A stretch of DNA of 64,000 nt from Candidatus Planktophila sp. GTDB taxonomy: Bacteria; Actinomycetota; Actinomycetes; Nanopelagicales; Nanopelagicaceae. The notes under the pieces are model-generated. The model had not been told where the DNA came from and searched no databases. It saw only the letters and a program-made list of their open reading frames with translations. Made by a program: the position numbers and the translations under genes. Position 1 is the first letter of the stretch. Each line of letters begins with the position of its first letter. Location of the stretch: the NCBI GenBank assembly GCA_030649935.1, contig JAUSFN010000036.1:124001-188000 (forward strand), in the 5' to 3' direction. Positions 19,945-31,626 of the stretch are shown here, one piece after another.

Positions 19945-20670
19945 ATGGAACCGATCGCCGATAGTGAGATCAAACGAGTTTTAGTCATTAGTGCCCACCC
20001 TGATGATTCAGATTTTGGTGCCTCTGGAACAATTGCCCAGTGGGTTAAAAAAGGTATTGAAGTCGCCTACGTCTTTTGTACAAATGGTGATCAAGGTGGC
20101 GAAGAATCTGGATTTACTAAAGAGGAGATGCCAGCAATTCGTCAACGTGAACAGCGCGAGGCTGGCGCAGCAATTGGCGTTACGGATATAACTTTCCTCA
20201 ATTACGTTGATGGTCACTTAGAGCCGACAATTAGTCTACGAAAAGATTTAGTCCGACAGATTCGAATCTCCCAACCTGATCGCTTAGTCTGCCAAAGTCC
20301 AGAACGTAATTGGGATCGTATTGGTGCTAGTCATCCAGACCATTTAGCAGCCGGTGAGGCTGCAATTCAAGCTGTTTACCCAGATGCGCGAAATCCTTTT
20401 GCATTTACCGATCTGCTTCACGAAGAATCTCTGGCGCCATGGCGAGTCAAAGAGGTTTGGGTAAGTGCTTTTGCTAACCCAGATCACTTTGTAGACATCA
20501 CCGATACATTTGATTTAAAGATGAAGGCTCTGCATGCTCATGCATCACAGACCGCACATAATGAGAATTTAGAGGTGATGGTTCGTGAGTGGGGTCAACG
20601 CAACGCTCTTGCCGCTGGGTTTGCAGAAGGTCGCATCGCTGAAGCCTTCAAAATAGTTAATACAAATTAG
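19945..20670 (+). CDS. PIG-L/LmbE family zinc deacetylase
   Basis: This 241-residue cytoplasmic enzyme is of the N-acetylglucosaminyl deacetylase fold. The zinc site is visible as VISAHPDDSDFG (His18 and Asp21) and SHPDH (His133). Actinobacterial members include MshB (mycothiol synthesis) and Mca (mycothiol S-conjugate amidase). This protein is shorter than either and lacks clear signatures for one, so the substrate is not assigned. It is divergent from pcrA and converges with the cyclophilin gene, overlapping its 3' end by four bases. Confidence 0.88.
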   Translation: MEPIADSEIKRVLVISAHPDDSDFGASGTIAQWVKKGIEVAYVFCTNGDQGGEESGFTKEEMPAIRQREQREAGAAIGVTDITFLNYVDGHLEPTISLRKDLVRQIRISQPDRLVCQSPERNWDRIGASHPDHLAAGEAAIQAVYPDARNPFAFTDLLHEESLAPWRVKEVWVSAFANPDHFVDITDTFDLKMKALHAHASQTAHNENLEVMVREWGQRNALAAGFAEGRIAEAFKIVNTN

Positions 20671-21311
20671 CGAACTCTTACTTTAGTAAGTGCAATCTTT
20701 GTATTAGGTGTTCCATCTGACCCGCCACCTTTGACTCCGGCTTTAGCGATTGCTTGTACAATTTCTAAACCTTTTGTAATCTTTCCCCAAATTGTGTAAT
20801 CAGGACCTAACGTTGTGTCGGCAAATACTAGAAAGAATTGGCTTCCATTAGTGCCCGGTCCTGAATTAGCCATTGCAACCGTGCCGGCTGGATAGTTGTT
20901 GAGCGCATTAGCCGGAAGATTCTCATCGGGATATGTGAATCCTGGGCCACCTGTGCCGGTTGCAGTTGGGTCGCCACACTGTAGAACGTAGATTCCGGCA
21001 GTTGTCAGGCGATGACACAAAGAGCCATCAAAGTAGCCGGCTTTGGCAAGTGTGGACATTTCAGTGAGCGTCCAAGGGGCTTTATTTCCTACAGTTGTAA
21101 TTACAATCGTTCCACAATTAGTATTAAGTGTAAAAGTTTTAGGAAGTTTGGTGAACGGTTTTGCAATTGGCTTTACTACTTTTGGAGTATGACCTATTGC
21201 TTTAGTCGCGACACATTTTACTGGCGTCGATATCTTTGCAGCATTAGCTGCAACTACTGAAGTCGTTAAAGCAAGAGTAAGAGAAATACACACTACTAAA
21301 ATTCTTTTCAT
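20667..21311 (-). CDS. Secreted cyclophilin-type peptidyl-prolyl isomerase
   Basis: This exported prolyl isomerase probably assists folding outside the membrane. The ATG at 21311 gives a signal peptide, MKRILVVCISLTLALTT...ANA, of about 24 residues. A basic Pro/Lys-rich linker and a cyclophilin domain from about residue 60 follow. Catalytic-site segments are LCHRLTTAG (Arg), VLQCGDPTATGTGGPGF and TVAMANSGPGTNGSQFF. A Trp occurs in DYTIWGKI at the end of the active site. The Phe usually preceding the HR motif is Cys here. The start was chosen because GGGA precedes it. It begins two bases after the guaA stop. Confidence 0.9.
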   Translation of the reverse strand: MKRILVVCISLTLALTTSVVAANAAKISTPVKCVATKAIGHTPKVVKPIAKPFTKLPKTFTLNTNCGTIVITTVGNKAPWTLTEMSTLAKAGYFDGSLCHRLTTAGIYVLQCGDPTATGTGGPGFTYPDENLPANALNNYPAGTVAMANSGPGTNGSQFFLVFADTTLGPDYTIWGKITKGLEIVQAIAKAGVKGGGSDGTPNTKIALTKVRVR

Positions 21312-21313
21312 GG

Positions 21314-22856
21314 TCATTCCCATTCGATAGTACCGGGTGGTTTACTGGTTATATCTAACACGACTCTATTGACTTCTCGCACCTCATTGGTAATTCGAGT
21401 CGAAATTTTCTCAAGAATTTCATAGGGAACTCTCGACCAATCTGCAGTCATGGCATCTTCACTGGAAACAGGCCTCAAAACGATGGGATGTCCATATGTA
21501 CGACCATCACCCTGCACGCCGACCGACCGAACTTCAGCTAACAAAACAACTGGGCACTGCCAAATATCACGATCTAAACCCGCCGCTTTCAATTCAAAGC
21601 GGGCGATTGAATCTGCCTCACGCAGAAGCTCCAAACGCTCTTGCGTTACTTCACCGACAATTCTGATTCCAAGTCCTGGCCCAGGAAATGGTTGGCGCCA
21701 AACGATTTCTTTCGGCAGGCCCAACTCAATTCCCACCTGGCGAACTTCATCTTTAAACAATGAGCGAAGTGGCTCGACTAATGTAAATGTGAGATCATCA
21801 GGCAAACCACCAACATTGTGGTGAGATTTAATATTTGCCGTGCCCGTACCACCACCAGACTCAACTACATCTGGATAAAGCGTGCCCTGAACTAAAAACT
21901 CTACTTCCCCACCTGATGCGATATCGCGGGCTGCTTGTTCAAATACCCGAATAAATTCACGTCCAATTATCTTTCGTTTTTCTTCTGGATCTATCACTCC
22001 TTTTAGCGCGGCTAAGAAAATTTTCTTTGCGTCTACGACAACTAGATTGACACCAGTGGATGCAACAAAATCACGTTCAACTTGCTCGGCTTCACCTTTG
22101 CGCAGCAAGCCGTGATCAACAAATACGCACGTCAATTGAGTTCCTACGGCGCGTTGGATTATGGCAGCTGCAACGGCTGAATCCACGCCACCAGATAAGC
22201 CACAAATTACTCGCTTATCTCCAATTTGCGCCTTTGCTTCAGCAACTTCTGTTTCGACAATATTTGTAGTTGTCCATGTCGCATCACATTTAGCAATATT
22301 TACTAACCAATTCTGCAAGATTTCTTGACCATGCTCGGAGTGCATTACTTCAGGGTGAAACTGAACTCCGGCTATTTCACCAGTTGCATTTTCAAATGCG
22401 GCGATTGGAGTATCCGCAGTTGTTGCACACACAATAAAATCGGATGGGGCGCTCGTAACTGCATCTCCATGTGACATCCATACGTTTTGCTGTGCCGGAA
22501 GTTTTGCAAAGATTTTTGTTGATTGCAAAACTTGAATTTCAGTACGGCCAAACTCCGATTTTCCTGTTTGACTCACAACGCCGCCGAGAGCCGCGGCCAT
22601 CACTTGAAATCCATAGCAGATTCCAAAAATAGGAATATCTAAGGCAAAGATAGCGGTATCGAAATCCGGCGCATTTTCGGCATACACACTCGATGGCCCA
22701 CCTGACAAGATAATTGCAGATGGATTCTTAGAACGTATCTCTGCCGCTGAAATTGTCGATGGAACGATTTCGCTATACACATTGGCCTCGCGAACACGGC
22801 GGGCAATGAGCTGGGCATATTGCGCCCCGAAATCGACTACAAGTACACCACGATCA

Positions 22857-22864
<8 letters not shown>
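21314..22864 (-). CDS. guaA: GMP synthase (glutamine-hydrolysing) GuaA
   Basis: This enzyme aminates XMP to GMP using glutamine. The class I amidotransferase domain (about 1-190) has nucleophile Cys83 in [11 protein letters not shown] and the catalytic HPE in [10 protein letters not shown]. The ATP-pyrophosphatase domain has the P-loop [13 protein letters not shown], and the C-terminal dimerisation domain ends [11 protein letters not shown]. The protein is 516 residues and starts at a GTG that overlaps the guaB3 stop by eight bases. It is the last guanine-pathway gene of the guaB-guaB3-guaA run. Confidence 0.97.
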
Positions 22865-25093
<2,229 letters not shown>

Positions 25094-25134
25094 TCATTTG
25101 TGCAGTTCGTGAAGGTGCGAAGTCTATCGGGGCT

Positions 25135-26019
25135 TTAAACTCCTACGGCACGCTCGATTTCAAGGCAGGCCTGTGATAAATCCTCAACCAGCACAACCCC
25201 CGTGCAAGTATTGCGATCCCACCCTGGTCCGCCGAGGACAATTCTTGGAGTGGGGCGGACTGCCGGTAGTTCTCGAAAGAACTCAGGTAGTGCATTTTCT
25301 TCTAATTGGGCCCAGAGGAAAATTGCCGGAGGCGCGAATCGAGTTACCATTCCTGAGATTGCTTCTAGCGGTGTTCGCGAGCCTAAGAAATGGCTTTCAA
25401 TTCTTCGCTCTGCCAACGCAGCAGCTAAAGCGTGAAGTGCCAAACAATGTAGCTCATCTCCTACTGCGGCTAAGAGAACTGGACGCGCATTAATTGGCTT
25501 ATTGGCCGTTTGAACACATTCACGGAGAATTCGTTTTAATATTTCGGATAGTAAGTGTTCAACTTCAATGCCTTTTCCAGTTTCCTCCCAATTTTTTCCG
25601 ACCAAAACTAAAACTGGAGTAATGACTTGCATCCATGTTGAGTTCACGCCATGTTTGGCAAAATCTCTTCTCAGCTCGCTTTCAATATACTCTACGTCAA
25701 AACTCTGGGCAGCTTTATAAATTGCCACTACTAACTCATCGCGAGCTTCAAACTCATGCTTAATCACTTCACAACAATTTTCATCGTCTTGCGCGTTGGC
25801 CTTTTTAGCTGCATCGCATGGTGCAACCCCAGCTGAAATGAGTCGACGCATCATCATTAACTTAGCCACATCCAATGGGCAGTACCGTCGATGCTCTCCA
25901 GTGACATGTAGCGACGGCCCGAGTCCATATCGCCTATCCCACGTACGCAGCGTGGCGGGGGCTACTCCTAACCGGCGTGCCACAGCCGCTACTGTCAGGA
26001 GTTCTTCGTTGATCGCCAT
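25135..26019 (-). CDS. MerR-type regulator with cobalamin-binding domain, CarH/LitR-like
   Basis: This 294-residue regulator has an N-terminal MerR winged helix (AAVARRLGVAPATLRTWDRRYGL, then GEHRRY), a helical domain of about 90-170 and a Rossmann-like B12 domain to the end. The helical domain has Trp144, Glu154 and His155, which fit the W-x9-EH motif of adenosylcobalamin photoreceptors of the CarH type. Glu189-Leu-His191 fits the E/D-x-H lower-ligand motif, though the usual Gly after it is Ala. SRTPLEAIS and IVLGGPGW match later B12-fold motifs. It probably represses target genes in the dark and releases DNA on illumination. Targets are unknown. It is divergent from whiB3. Confidence 0.85.
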   Translation of the reverse strand: MAINEELLTVAAVARRLGVAPATLRTWDRRYGLGPSLHVTGEHRRYCPLDVAKLMMMRRLISAGVAPCDAAKKANAQDDENCCEVIKHEFEARDELVVAIYKAAQSFDVEYIESELRRDFAKHGVNSTWMQVITPVLVLVGKNWEETGKGIEVEHLLSEILKRILRECVQTANKPINARPVLLAAVGDELHCLALHALAAALAERRIESHFLGSRTPLEAISGMVTRFAPPAIFLWAQLEENALPEFFRELPAVRPTPRIVLGGPGWDRNTCTGVVLVEDLSQACLEIERAVGV

Positions 26020-26131
26020 GTGCCTATCGTTGCGCTAAGAGAGCCTACTCACCACTCCAAAGTTCAGATTTTGAAGGAAGTGTGGCTCGAATTGGCTTGA
26101 ACAACCTACGGCGCGGTTGTATGGTTGGGCC

Positions 26132-26434
26132 ATGGCTGAATTATCGAGATTACCCCGCCCCGTTGCCGATGAATGGGAGTGGCAGTATGAGGGTCTTTGT
26201 CGAGATCTTCCGACTGAGATGTTTTTCCATCCCGACGGCGAACGTGGACCTCGTCGTCGTAACCGCGAAAATACCGCCAAGGCTATTTGCGCAACCTGTC
26301 CCGTGATGCTGGCCTGTCGCACACATGCCCTCGCGGTGCAAGAGCCTTATGGGATTTGGGGCGGTCTCTCTGAAGATGATCGATTAGGAATAATAAACAA
26401 CGATGAGAAAACAGATTTATATCACGCCTCTTGA
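26132..26434 (+). CDS. whiB3: WhiB-family iron-sulfur regulator, WhiB3-like
   Basis: This is a small redox- and NO-sensitive transcription factor carrying a 4Fe-4S cluster. Cys23, Cys53, Cys56 and Cys62 are the four ligands (GLCRD and CATCPVMLAC). FFHPDGERG and the beta-turn EPYGIWGGLSE follow. These segments and the place next to groEL/groES match mycobacterial WhiB3. The ATG at 26132 gives a 100-residue protein; an upstream TTG would add five residues. It binds sigma factor in relatives. Together with the DevR-like regulator it points to redox control of metabolism, but no target is visible here. Confidence 0.9.
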   Translation: MAELSRLPRPVADEWEWQYEGLCRDLPTEMFFHPDGERGPRRRNRENTAKAICATCPVMLACRTHALAVQEPYGIWGGLSEDDRLGIINNDEKTDLYHAS

Positions 26435-26463
26435 GATTTAACTCTCCTCCTGAGTTAAGAAAC

Positions 26464-26508
26464 AAAAAGAACCCCTCGCAGAAAAAAATCTGCGGGGGTT
26501 CTTTTTTT
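26464..26508. terminator. Bidirectional intrinsic terminator between whiB3 and groEL
   Basis: A strong stem pairs AAAGAACCCC(T)CGCAGA with TCTGCG(G)GGGTTCTTT, with a loop of A residues, an A-run on the left and eight or more T residues on the right. It lies between two convergent genes and can serve both whiB3 (plus) and groEL (minus). Confidence 0.85.
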
Positions 26509-26515
26509 TAATTAC

Positions 26516-28150
<1,635 letters not shown>

Positions 28151-28438
28151 CTACTTCTCGATTACAGCGAGAATGTCGCGAGCTGAAAGCACTAAGAGGT
28201 CATCTCCACCGTGCTTGATTTCAGTTCCGCCGTACTTGCTGTACAAAACAACGTCGCCAACTTTTACATCCATTGGAACGCGTACGCCGTCATCAAAGCG
28301 ACCTGGTCCAACGGCGAGAACTACGCCCTCTTGTGGCTTCTCTTTTGCTGTATCTGGGATTACAAGACCTGACGCTGTTGTTGTCTCAGCCTCATTAGTC
28401 TTAATAACGATGCGATCTTCTAGTGGCTTAATGGCCAT
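28151..28438 (-). CDS. groS: 10-kDa co-chaperonin GroES
   Basis: This is the heptameric lid of GroEL. The 95-residue protein starts [19 protein letters not shown], contains the mobile loop [17 protein letters not shown] and ends [11 protein letters not shown]. It is the first gene of the two-gene operon and is preceded by a consensus-like promoter and a CIRCE operator. Confidence 0.98.
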   Translation of the reverse strand: MAIKPLEDRIVIKTNEAETTTASGLVIPDTAKEKPQEGVVLAVGPGRFDDGVRVPMDVKVGDVVLYSKYGGTEIKHGGDDLLVLSARDILAVIEK

Positions 28439-28481
28439 GTGTTTAGCTCCTCTTGTGCGTTGTTTTCCTCGTGCAGGCCCG

Positions 28482-28508
28482 TTAGCAGTGTGGACCCGTG
28501 AGTGCTAA
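28482..28508. promoter_or_regulatory. CIRCE element (HrcA operator) upstream of groES
   Basis: TTAGCAGTG-N9-GAGTGCTAA matches the CIRCE consensus TTAGCACTC-N9-GAGTGCTAA. The spacing is exact, one arm is perfect and the other has two mismatches. It lies just downstream of the proposed -10 box, where HrcA would block transcription until heat shock. hrcA is not in this window. Confidence 0.9.
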
Positions 28509-28513
28509 CGCCA

Positions 28514-28542
28514 ACTCTAGGCGAGCATATTCCCGCCAGCAA
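28514..28542 (-). promoter_or_regulatory. groES-groEL promoter
   Basis: On the minus strand TTGCTG (28537-28542) and TAGAGT (28514-28519) are separated by 17 bases, a good vegetative-sigma layout. The CIRCE site begins six bases downstream and therefore covers the expected transcription start. Confidence 0.65.
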
Positions 28543-28560
28543 ATCGGAGAATTCAATCAA

Positions 28561-28591
28561 AATGTACATATAAATCTTTATACTGTACATT
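28561..28591. promoter_or_regulatory. Operator dyad of the toxin-antitoxin operon
   Basis: Perfect arms AATGTACA (28561-28568) and TGTACATT (28584-28591) flank a 15-base spacer just before the antitoxin ATG at 28598. TATACT (28579-28584) is a good -10 and overlaps the right arm, so binding would block initiation. Autorepression by the antitoxin or the toxin-antitoxin complex is normal for Phd/YefM systems. The mRNA leader would be only about seven bases, with no Shine-Dalgarno sequence. Confidence 0.65.
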
Positions 28592-28597
28592 TTTCTC

Positions 28598-28846
28598 ATG
28601 ACCACTATTCCATTAAGTGATGCCCGTCGTGAGCTTCCATCTCTGATAGACCAAGCTCAAACCGAGGCAATTACCATTTCACGTCATGGAGTTCCAGCAG
28701 CGGTAGTTGTGAGCCCTTCACGCTACGAAGAGCTCCTATCCGCACTTGAAGATATGGAAGACCTTGCCTCAATTGAGGCCTCCCTTAGAGACACTTCCCC
28801 ATCAATTCCTTGGGATCAAGTTAAGAGTGAACTCGGTTTGGTGTGA
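28598..28846 (+). CDS. Type II antitoxin, Phd/YefM family
   Basis: This 82-residue protein has the Phd/YefM DNA-binding fold: TTIPLSDARRELPSLIDQA followed by ITISRHGVPAAVVVSPSRYEEL. The acidic C-terminal part (EDMEDLASIEASL) would wrap around the toxin. It overlaps the toxin gene by four bases (GTGA). It is placed between groES and tsaD, which are usually neighbours in actinobacteria, so the pair looks like a local insertion. Confidence 0.9.
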   Translation: MTTIPLSDARRELPSLIDQAQTEAITISRHGVPAAVVVSPSRYEELLSALEDMEDLASIEASLRDTSPSIPWDQVKSELGLV

Positions 28847-29109
28847 GCCATTTCAAGATTGAATTTAAAGCAGTTGCACGAAAATCCTTAGAGAGATTAG
28901 AGAAACAAGATCAGTTAAGAATTTATGCGGCCATTGAATTGTTGGGAGATAACCCGCGGCCTCCTCTTGCGGTCAAAATTAAGGGTAGCGATTACTTTCG
29001 AGTCCGTGTTGGCGACTACCGAATTCTCTACTCAATTGATTCAGGTCGCCTGATTATTCTGATTATCGATTTAGGACATCGACGAGAGATCTATAGGTCA
29101 GTCAATTAA
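28843..29109 (+). CDS. Type II toxin, RelE/ParE superfamily
   Basis: This 88-residue protein is of the RelE fold, begins at a GTG and is coupled to the antitoxin. Characteristic segments are [20 protein letters not shown], the basic core [14 protein letters not shown] and the C-terminal HRREIYRSV. RelE members cleave mRNA in the ribosomal A site and ParE members poison gyrase. The VGDYRILY and HRREIYR segments resemble RelE more, so mRNA cleavage is the better guess. Its last four bases overlap the 3' end of the convergent tsaD. Confidence 0.88.
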   Translation: MSHFKIEFKAVARKSLERLEKQDQLRIYAAIELLGDNPRPPLAVKIKGSDYFRVRVGDYRILYSIDSGRLIILIIDLGHRREIYRSVN

Positions 29110-30143
29110 TCTTGTACTGAAATCGTTGTTACAGGCAGGCTGGAATCGGCGTCAAAGGCGATAGGGCTGGCAGCGCACCCGGCCGAGACCATGAGTGAGC
29201 CCAACGCGGCGACCATAGCCCCGTTATCGGTACATAAACCAGGGGCTGGAATCCGCAGGCGGACACCTGCCTTTACGCAGCGCGCCTCGGCCACGGCTCG
29301 AAGCCGTGAGTTAGCGGCCACTCCCCCTGCAATTAACAATGAATCGATACCTGAGGCTTTACATGCCGCCAGCGATTTAAGAAGTAGTACATCGACGATC
29401 GCCTCTTGAAAAGATGCTGCGACATTGGCCTTGGCATAGTCAGTGGTGGCTTCTAAATATCTAGCGACCGCGGTTTTTAAACCAGAGAATGAGAAATCAA
29501 ATGGACGAGTTTGCCAATCATTAGATGTTGTTAGCGCTCGCGGAAAACTAATTGATTCGGCATCCCCGGTTTTGGCGAGAGCGTCAATAGCTGGGCCGCC
29601 GGGGAATCCTAATCTCATCACACGTGCAATTTTATCGAAGGCCTCACCCGCGGCATCATCCATCGTGGCACCGAGTTTAGTAATCGAACCAGTGATGTCA
29701 TCGACTTGCAACAGTGATGAGTGCCCGCCACTTACGAGCAAAGCAATTGTTGGAGTCAAAGTTTCTGTGTGAGTGAGGGCGTCAACACTAATGTGCGCAG
29801 CCAAGTGATTAACGGCAAAGATTGGTTTATCTAAGCCAAGTGCCAAGCCAGTTGCCGCTCCAACTCCAACTAAGAGTGCACCGACTAATCCTGGACCCGC
29901 AGTAACGGCAACGGAATCGATATCGCTTAATGAAATATTGGCATCCTTCAATGCCTGTTTAATCGTTGGCTGCATCGCCTCTAAATGTGCGCGACTTGCA
30001 ATCTCTGGAACAACACCACCAAAACGTGCATGCTCTTCGACACTGGATGCAATGACATTGGCTAATAAACTCCGCCCACGAACAATTCCGACGGCAGTTT
30101 CATCGCACGAAGTTTCGATTCCTAAGACAATTGGCGCACTCAT
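29106..30143 (-). CDS. tsaD: tRNA N6-threonylcarbamoyladenosine transferase TsaD
   Basis: TsaD transfers threonylcarbamoyl to A37 of ANN-decoding tRNAs, working with TsaB and TsaE. The 345-residue ASKHA-fold protein has [15 protein letters not shown], the metal-binding His113 and His117 in [10 protein letters not shown], and [21 protein letters not shown] and the C-terminal [12 protein letters not shown] are also typical. It overlaps rimI by four bases and is encoded with tsaB and tsaE in one run, the common actinobacterial arrangement. The convergent toxin gene ends inside its last codons. Confidence 0.97.
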   Translation of the reverse strand: MSAPIVLGIETSCDETAVGIVRGRSLLANVIASSVEEHARFGGVVPEIASRAHLEAMQPTIKQALKDANISLSDIDSVAVTAGPGLVGALLVGVGAATGLALGLDKPIFAVNHLAAHISVDALTHTETLTPTIALLVSGGHSSLLQVDDITGSITKLGATMDDAAGEAFDKIARVMRLGFPGGPAIDALAKTGDAESISFPRALTTSNDWQTRPFDFSFSGLKTAVARYLEATTDYAKANVAASFQEAIVDVLLLKSLAACKASGIDSLLIAGGVAANSRLRAVAEARCVKAGVRLRIPAPGLCTDNGAMVAALGSLMVSAGCAASPIAFDADSSLPVTTISVQD

Positions 30144-30586
30144 GTTAAATCTTTCCGCATCACTAACGCATCCAGGCCACTGCCAAAATAATCTTTCCGA
30201 ATATTTAACTTCAAATATCCAAGGGATTCATATAAGGAAATCGCTTCCAAGTTATCAATCTTTACTTCTAACATCATCGCGTTTGAACCTTGCATTTTTG
30301 CCCACTCAGTGATGAGGGCCATTAGCGCTCTAGCAATTCCTTGGCCGCGATGCTCTGGAATAACACCTACAGTCAAAATATCTGCAGCGGTTCCCCCTGG
30401 TGCAAAAACACCTGCACATCCAATAATATTTTTAGCATCGTCGAGGGCAACAATAAAATGCCTGGTTGGAGATGAAATCTCTTCTCTGTACTGGCTAGAT
30501 GACCAGGGTGAGTAAGGGAACAAAAGTTTATCGAGTGAAACCAAAACGGGAATATCTAATTCATTGGCATCGCGATACCTAATCAT
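30140..30586 (-). CDS. rimI: RimI-like N-acetyltransferase
   Basis: This is a GNAT-fold acetyltransferase of 148 residues. The acetyl-CoA site is [19 protein letters not shown], followed by the conserved strand [21 protein letters not shown]. RimI acetylates ribosomal protein S18 in E. coli, and in actinobacteria the gene is usually placed between tsaB and tsaD as it is here. It abuts tsaB without a gap and overlaps tsaD. The substrate is inferred from family and position. Confidence 0.9.
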   Translation of the reverse strand: MIRYRDANELDIPVLVSLDKLLFPYSPWSSSQYREEISSPTRHFIVALDDAKNIIGCAGVFAPGGTAADILTVGVIPEHRGQGIARALMALITEWAKMQGSNAMMLEVKIDNLEAISLYESLGYLKLNIRKDYFGSGLDALVMRKDLT

Positions 30587-31120
30587 TTAACGATCCGCCG
30601 TTGCAACTGCATCTGGATGGCGCAAGTAAATTGGTTCAGTGATATTGCCGCTAAGTGAGACCATTGCTAGCAAATCAGGAAATAGATCGCTATATATTTC
30701 AGCGCCCTTTACTGCGGCTGGAAAATTAACTGCAGGTTCACCCACCCGAACTCCGTCAACATAGCGAGCCCAATACACCTCTTTGCGCCGCGCATCAACG
30801 GTAACAATAAAATCCTTAGACTGAATTTGAGCCGCAATAGCATCGAGTGAACAAATACCGCGGACTGGAATAGAGCGCGCTAAGGCAAAGCTGCGTGCGA
30901 ATGCGATACCAATACGCAGACCTGTAAATGGTCCCGGTCCTATTCCTACTACTACTTCATTAATTGTTCGGCCAGCAATCGCCTCTTGAACAAGTGCGGG
31001 AAGAGCTGGGCCATGTGCGGTTGCTCCATCTTTGAATCCACTCCAGAGTAATTCACCGGCTTGAATAATTCCTACGCAGGTTCTAGAGGTCGATGTATCA
31101 ATAGCTAAAGAAATCGTCAT
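30587..31120 (-). CDS. tsaB: tRNA threonylcarbamoyladenosine biosynthesis protein TsaB
   Basis: TsaB is the inactive TsaD paralogue that scaffolds the t6A complex. The ATG at 31120 gives a 177-residue protein starting MTISLAIDTSTSRTCVGI; it overlaps the tsaE stop as ATGA, which is why a longer upstream start is not used. VVGIGPGPFTGLRIGIAFAR is the family signature. The C-terminal lobe is short, as usual for actinobacterial TsaB. Confidence 0.93.
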   Translation of the reverse strand: MTISLAIDTSTSRTCVGIIQAGELLWSGFKDGATAHGPALPALVQEAIAGRTINEVVVGIGPGPFTGLRIGIAFARSFALARSIPVRGICSLDAIAAQIQSKDFIVTVDARRKEVYWARYVDGVRVGEPAVNFPAAVKGAEIYSDLFPDLLAMVSLSGNITEPIYLRHPDAVATADR

Positions 31121-31551
31121 AGTGAAAAACCTGCCCAACGCTCTCCCACTGCTTTGATTTCAACTCTTCTAATCTCTTCACTTCTATCGATTGTGATCTC
31201 TAAGCGAGATTCACTCAAACGTGCCGACTCCGCGCCACCCCATTCAATGACCGTGACTGAGTTATCAATGTCTAGATCTAAATCATCGATGTAGAGGTTG
31301 GGATTGTCGGTATCTAGTAGGCGATAAGCATCTACATGAATCATGGGTAAGACTGCTTTATGTACTCGTGAGATAACAAAAGTTGGCGATGTGATATCCG
31401 TGATTCCTAGACCACTACCGATGCCCTGGGCTAATACAGTCTTACCAGCGCCAAGCGGACCGTTAATGAGAATTAAATCTCCTCGTCTTAGACTCGCTGA
31501 TAGTTTTTTGCCGATATTAAACATCTCTTCGGCACTGGCTGCGGTAATCAT
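31117..31551 (-). CDS. tsaE: tRNA threonylcarbamoyladenosine biosynthesis ATPase TsaE
   Basis: This 144-residue P-loop protein powers t6A formation. Walker A is INGPLGAGKTVLAQGIG. The conserved SPTFVISRVHK and HVDAYRLLDTDN follow, with the catalytic DDLDLDIDNSVTVIEWG. It is the first gene of tsaE-tsaB-rimI-tsaD. In related genomes alr precedes it directly; here a transporter operon lies between them. Confidence 0.95.
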   Translation of the reverse strand: MITAASAEEMFNIGKKLSASLRRGDLILINGPLGAGKTVLAQGIGSGLGITDITSPTFVISRVHKAVLPMIHVDAYRLLDTDNPNLYIDDLDLDIDNSVTVIEWGGAESARLSESRLEITIDRSEEIRRVEIKAVGERWAGFSL

Positions 31552-31570
31552 GAGGGCTCAAGAGTAAAGG

Positions 31571-31603
31571 AAAACGGGGGTCTGGCTTTCGGCCAGACCC
31601 CCG
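31571..31603 (-). terminator. Intrinsic terminator after the hydrolase/liv operon
   Basis: An 11-base perfect stem pairs CGGGGGTCTGG (31575-31585) with CCAGACCCCCG (31593-31603), with a short loop. On the minus strand it is followed directly by TTTTCCTTT. It stands between the end of the transporter operon and tsaE, separating the two transcription units. Confidence 0.85.
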
Positions 31604-31626
31604 TGATCACCCTCGATTTTTACGTT

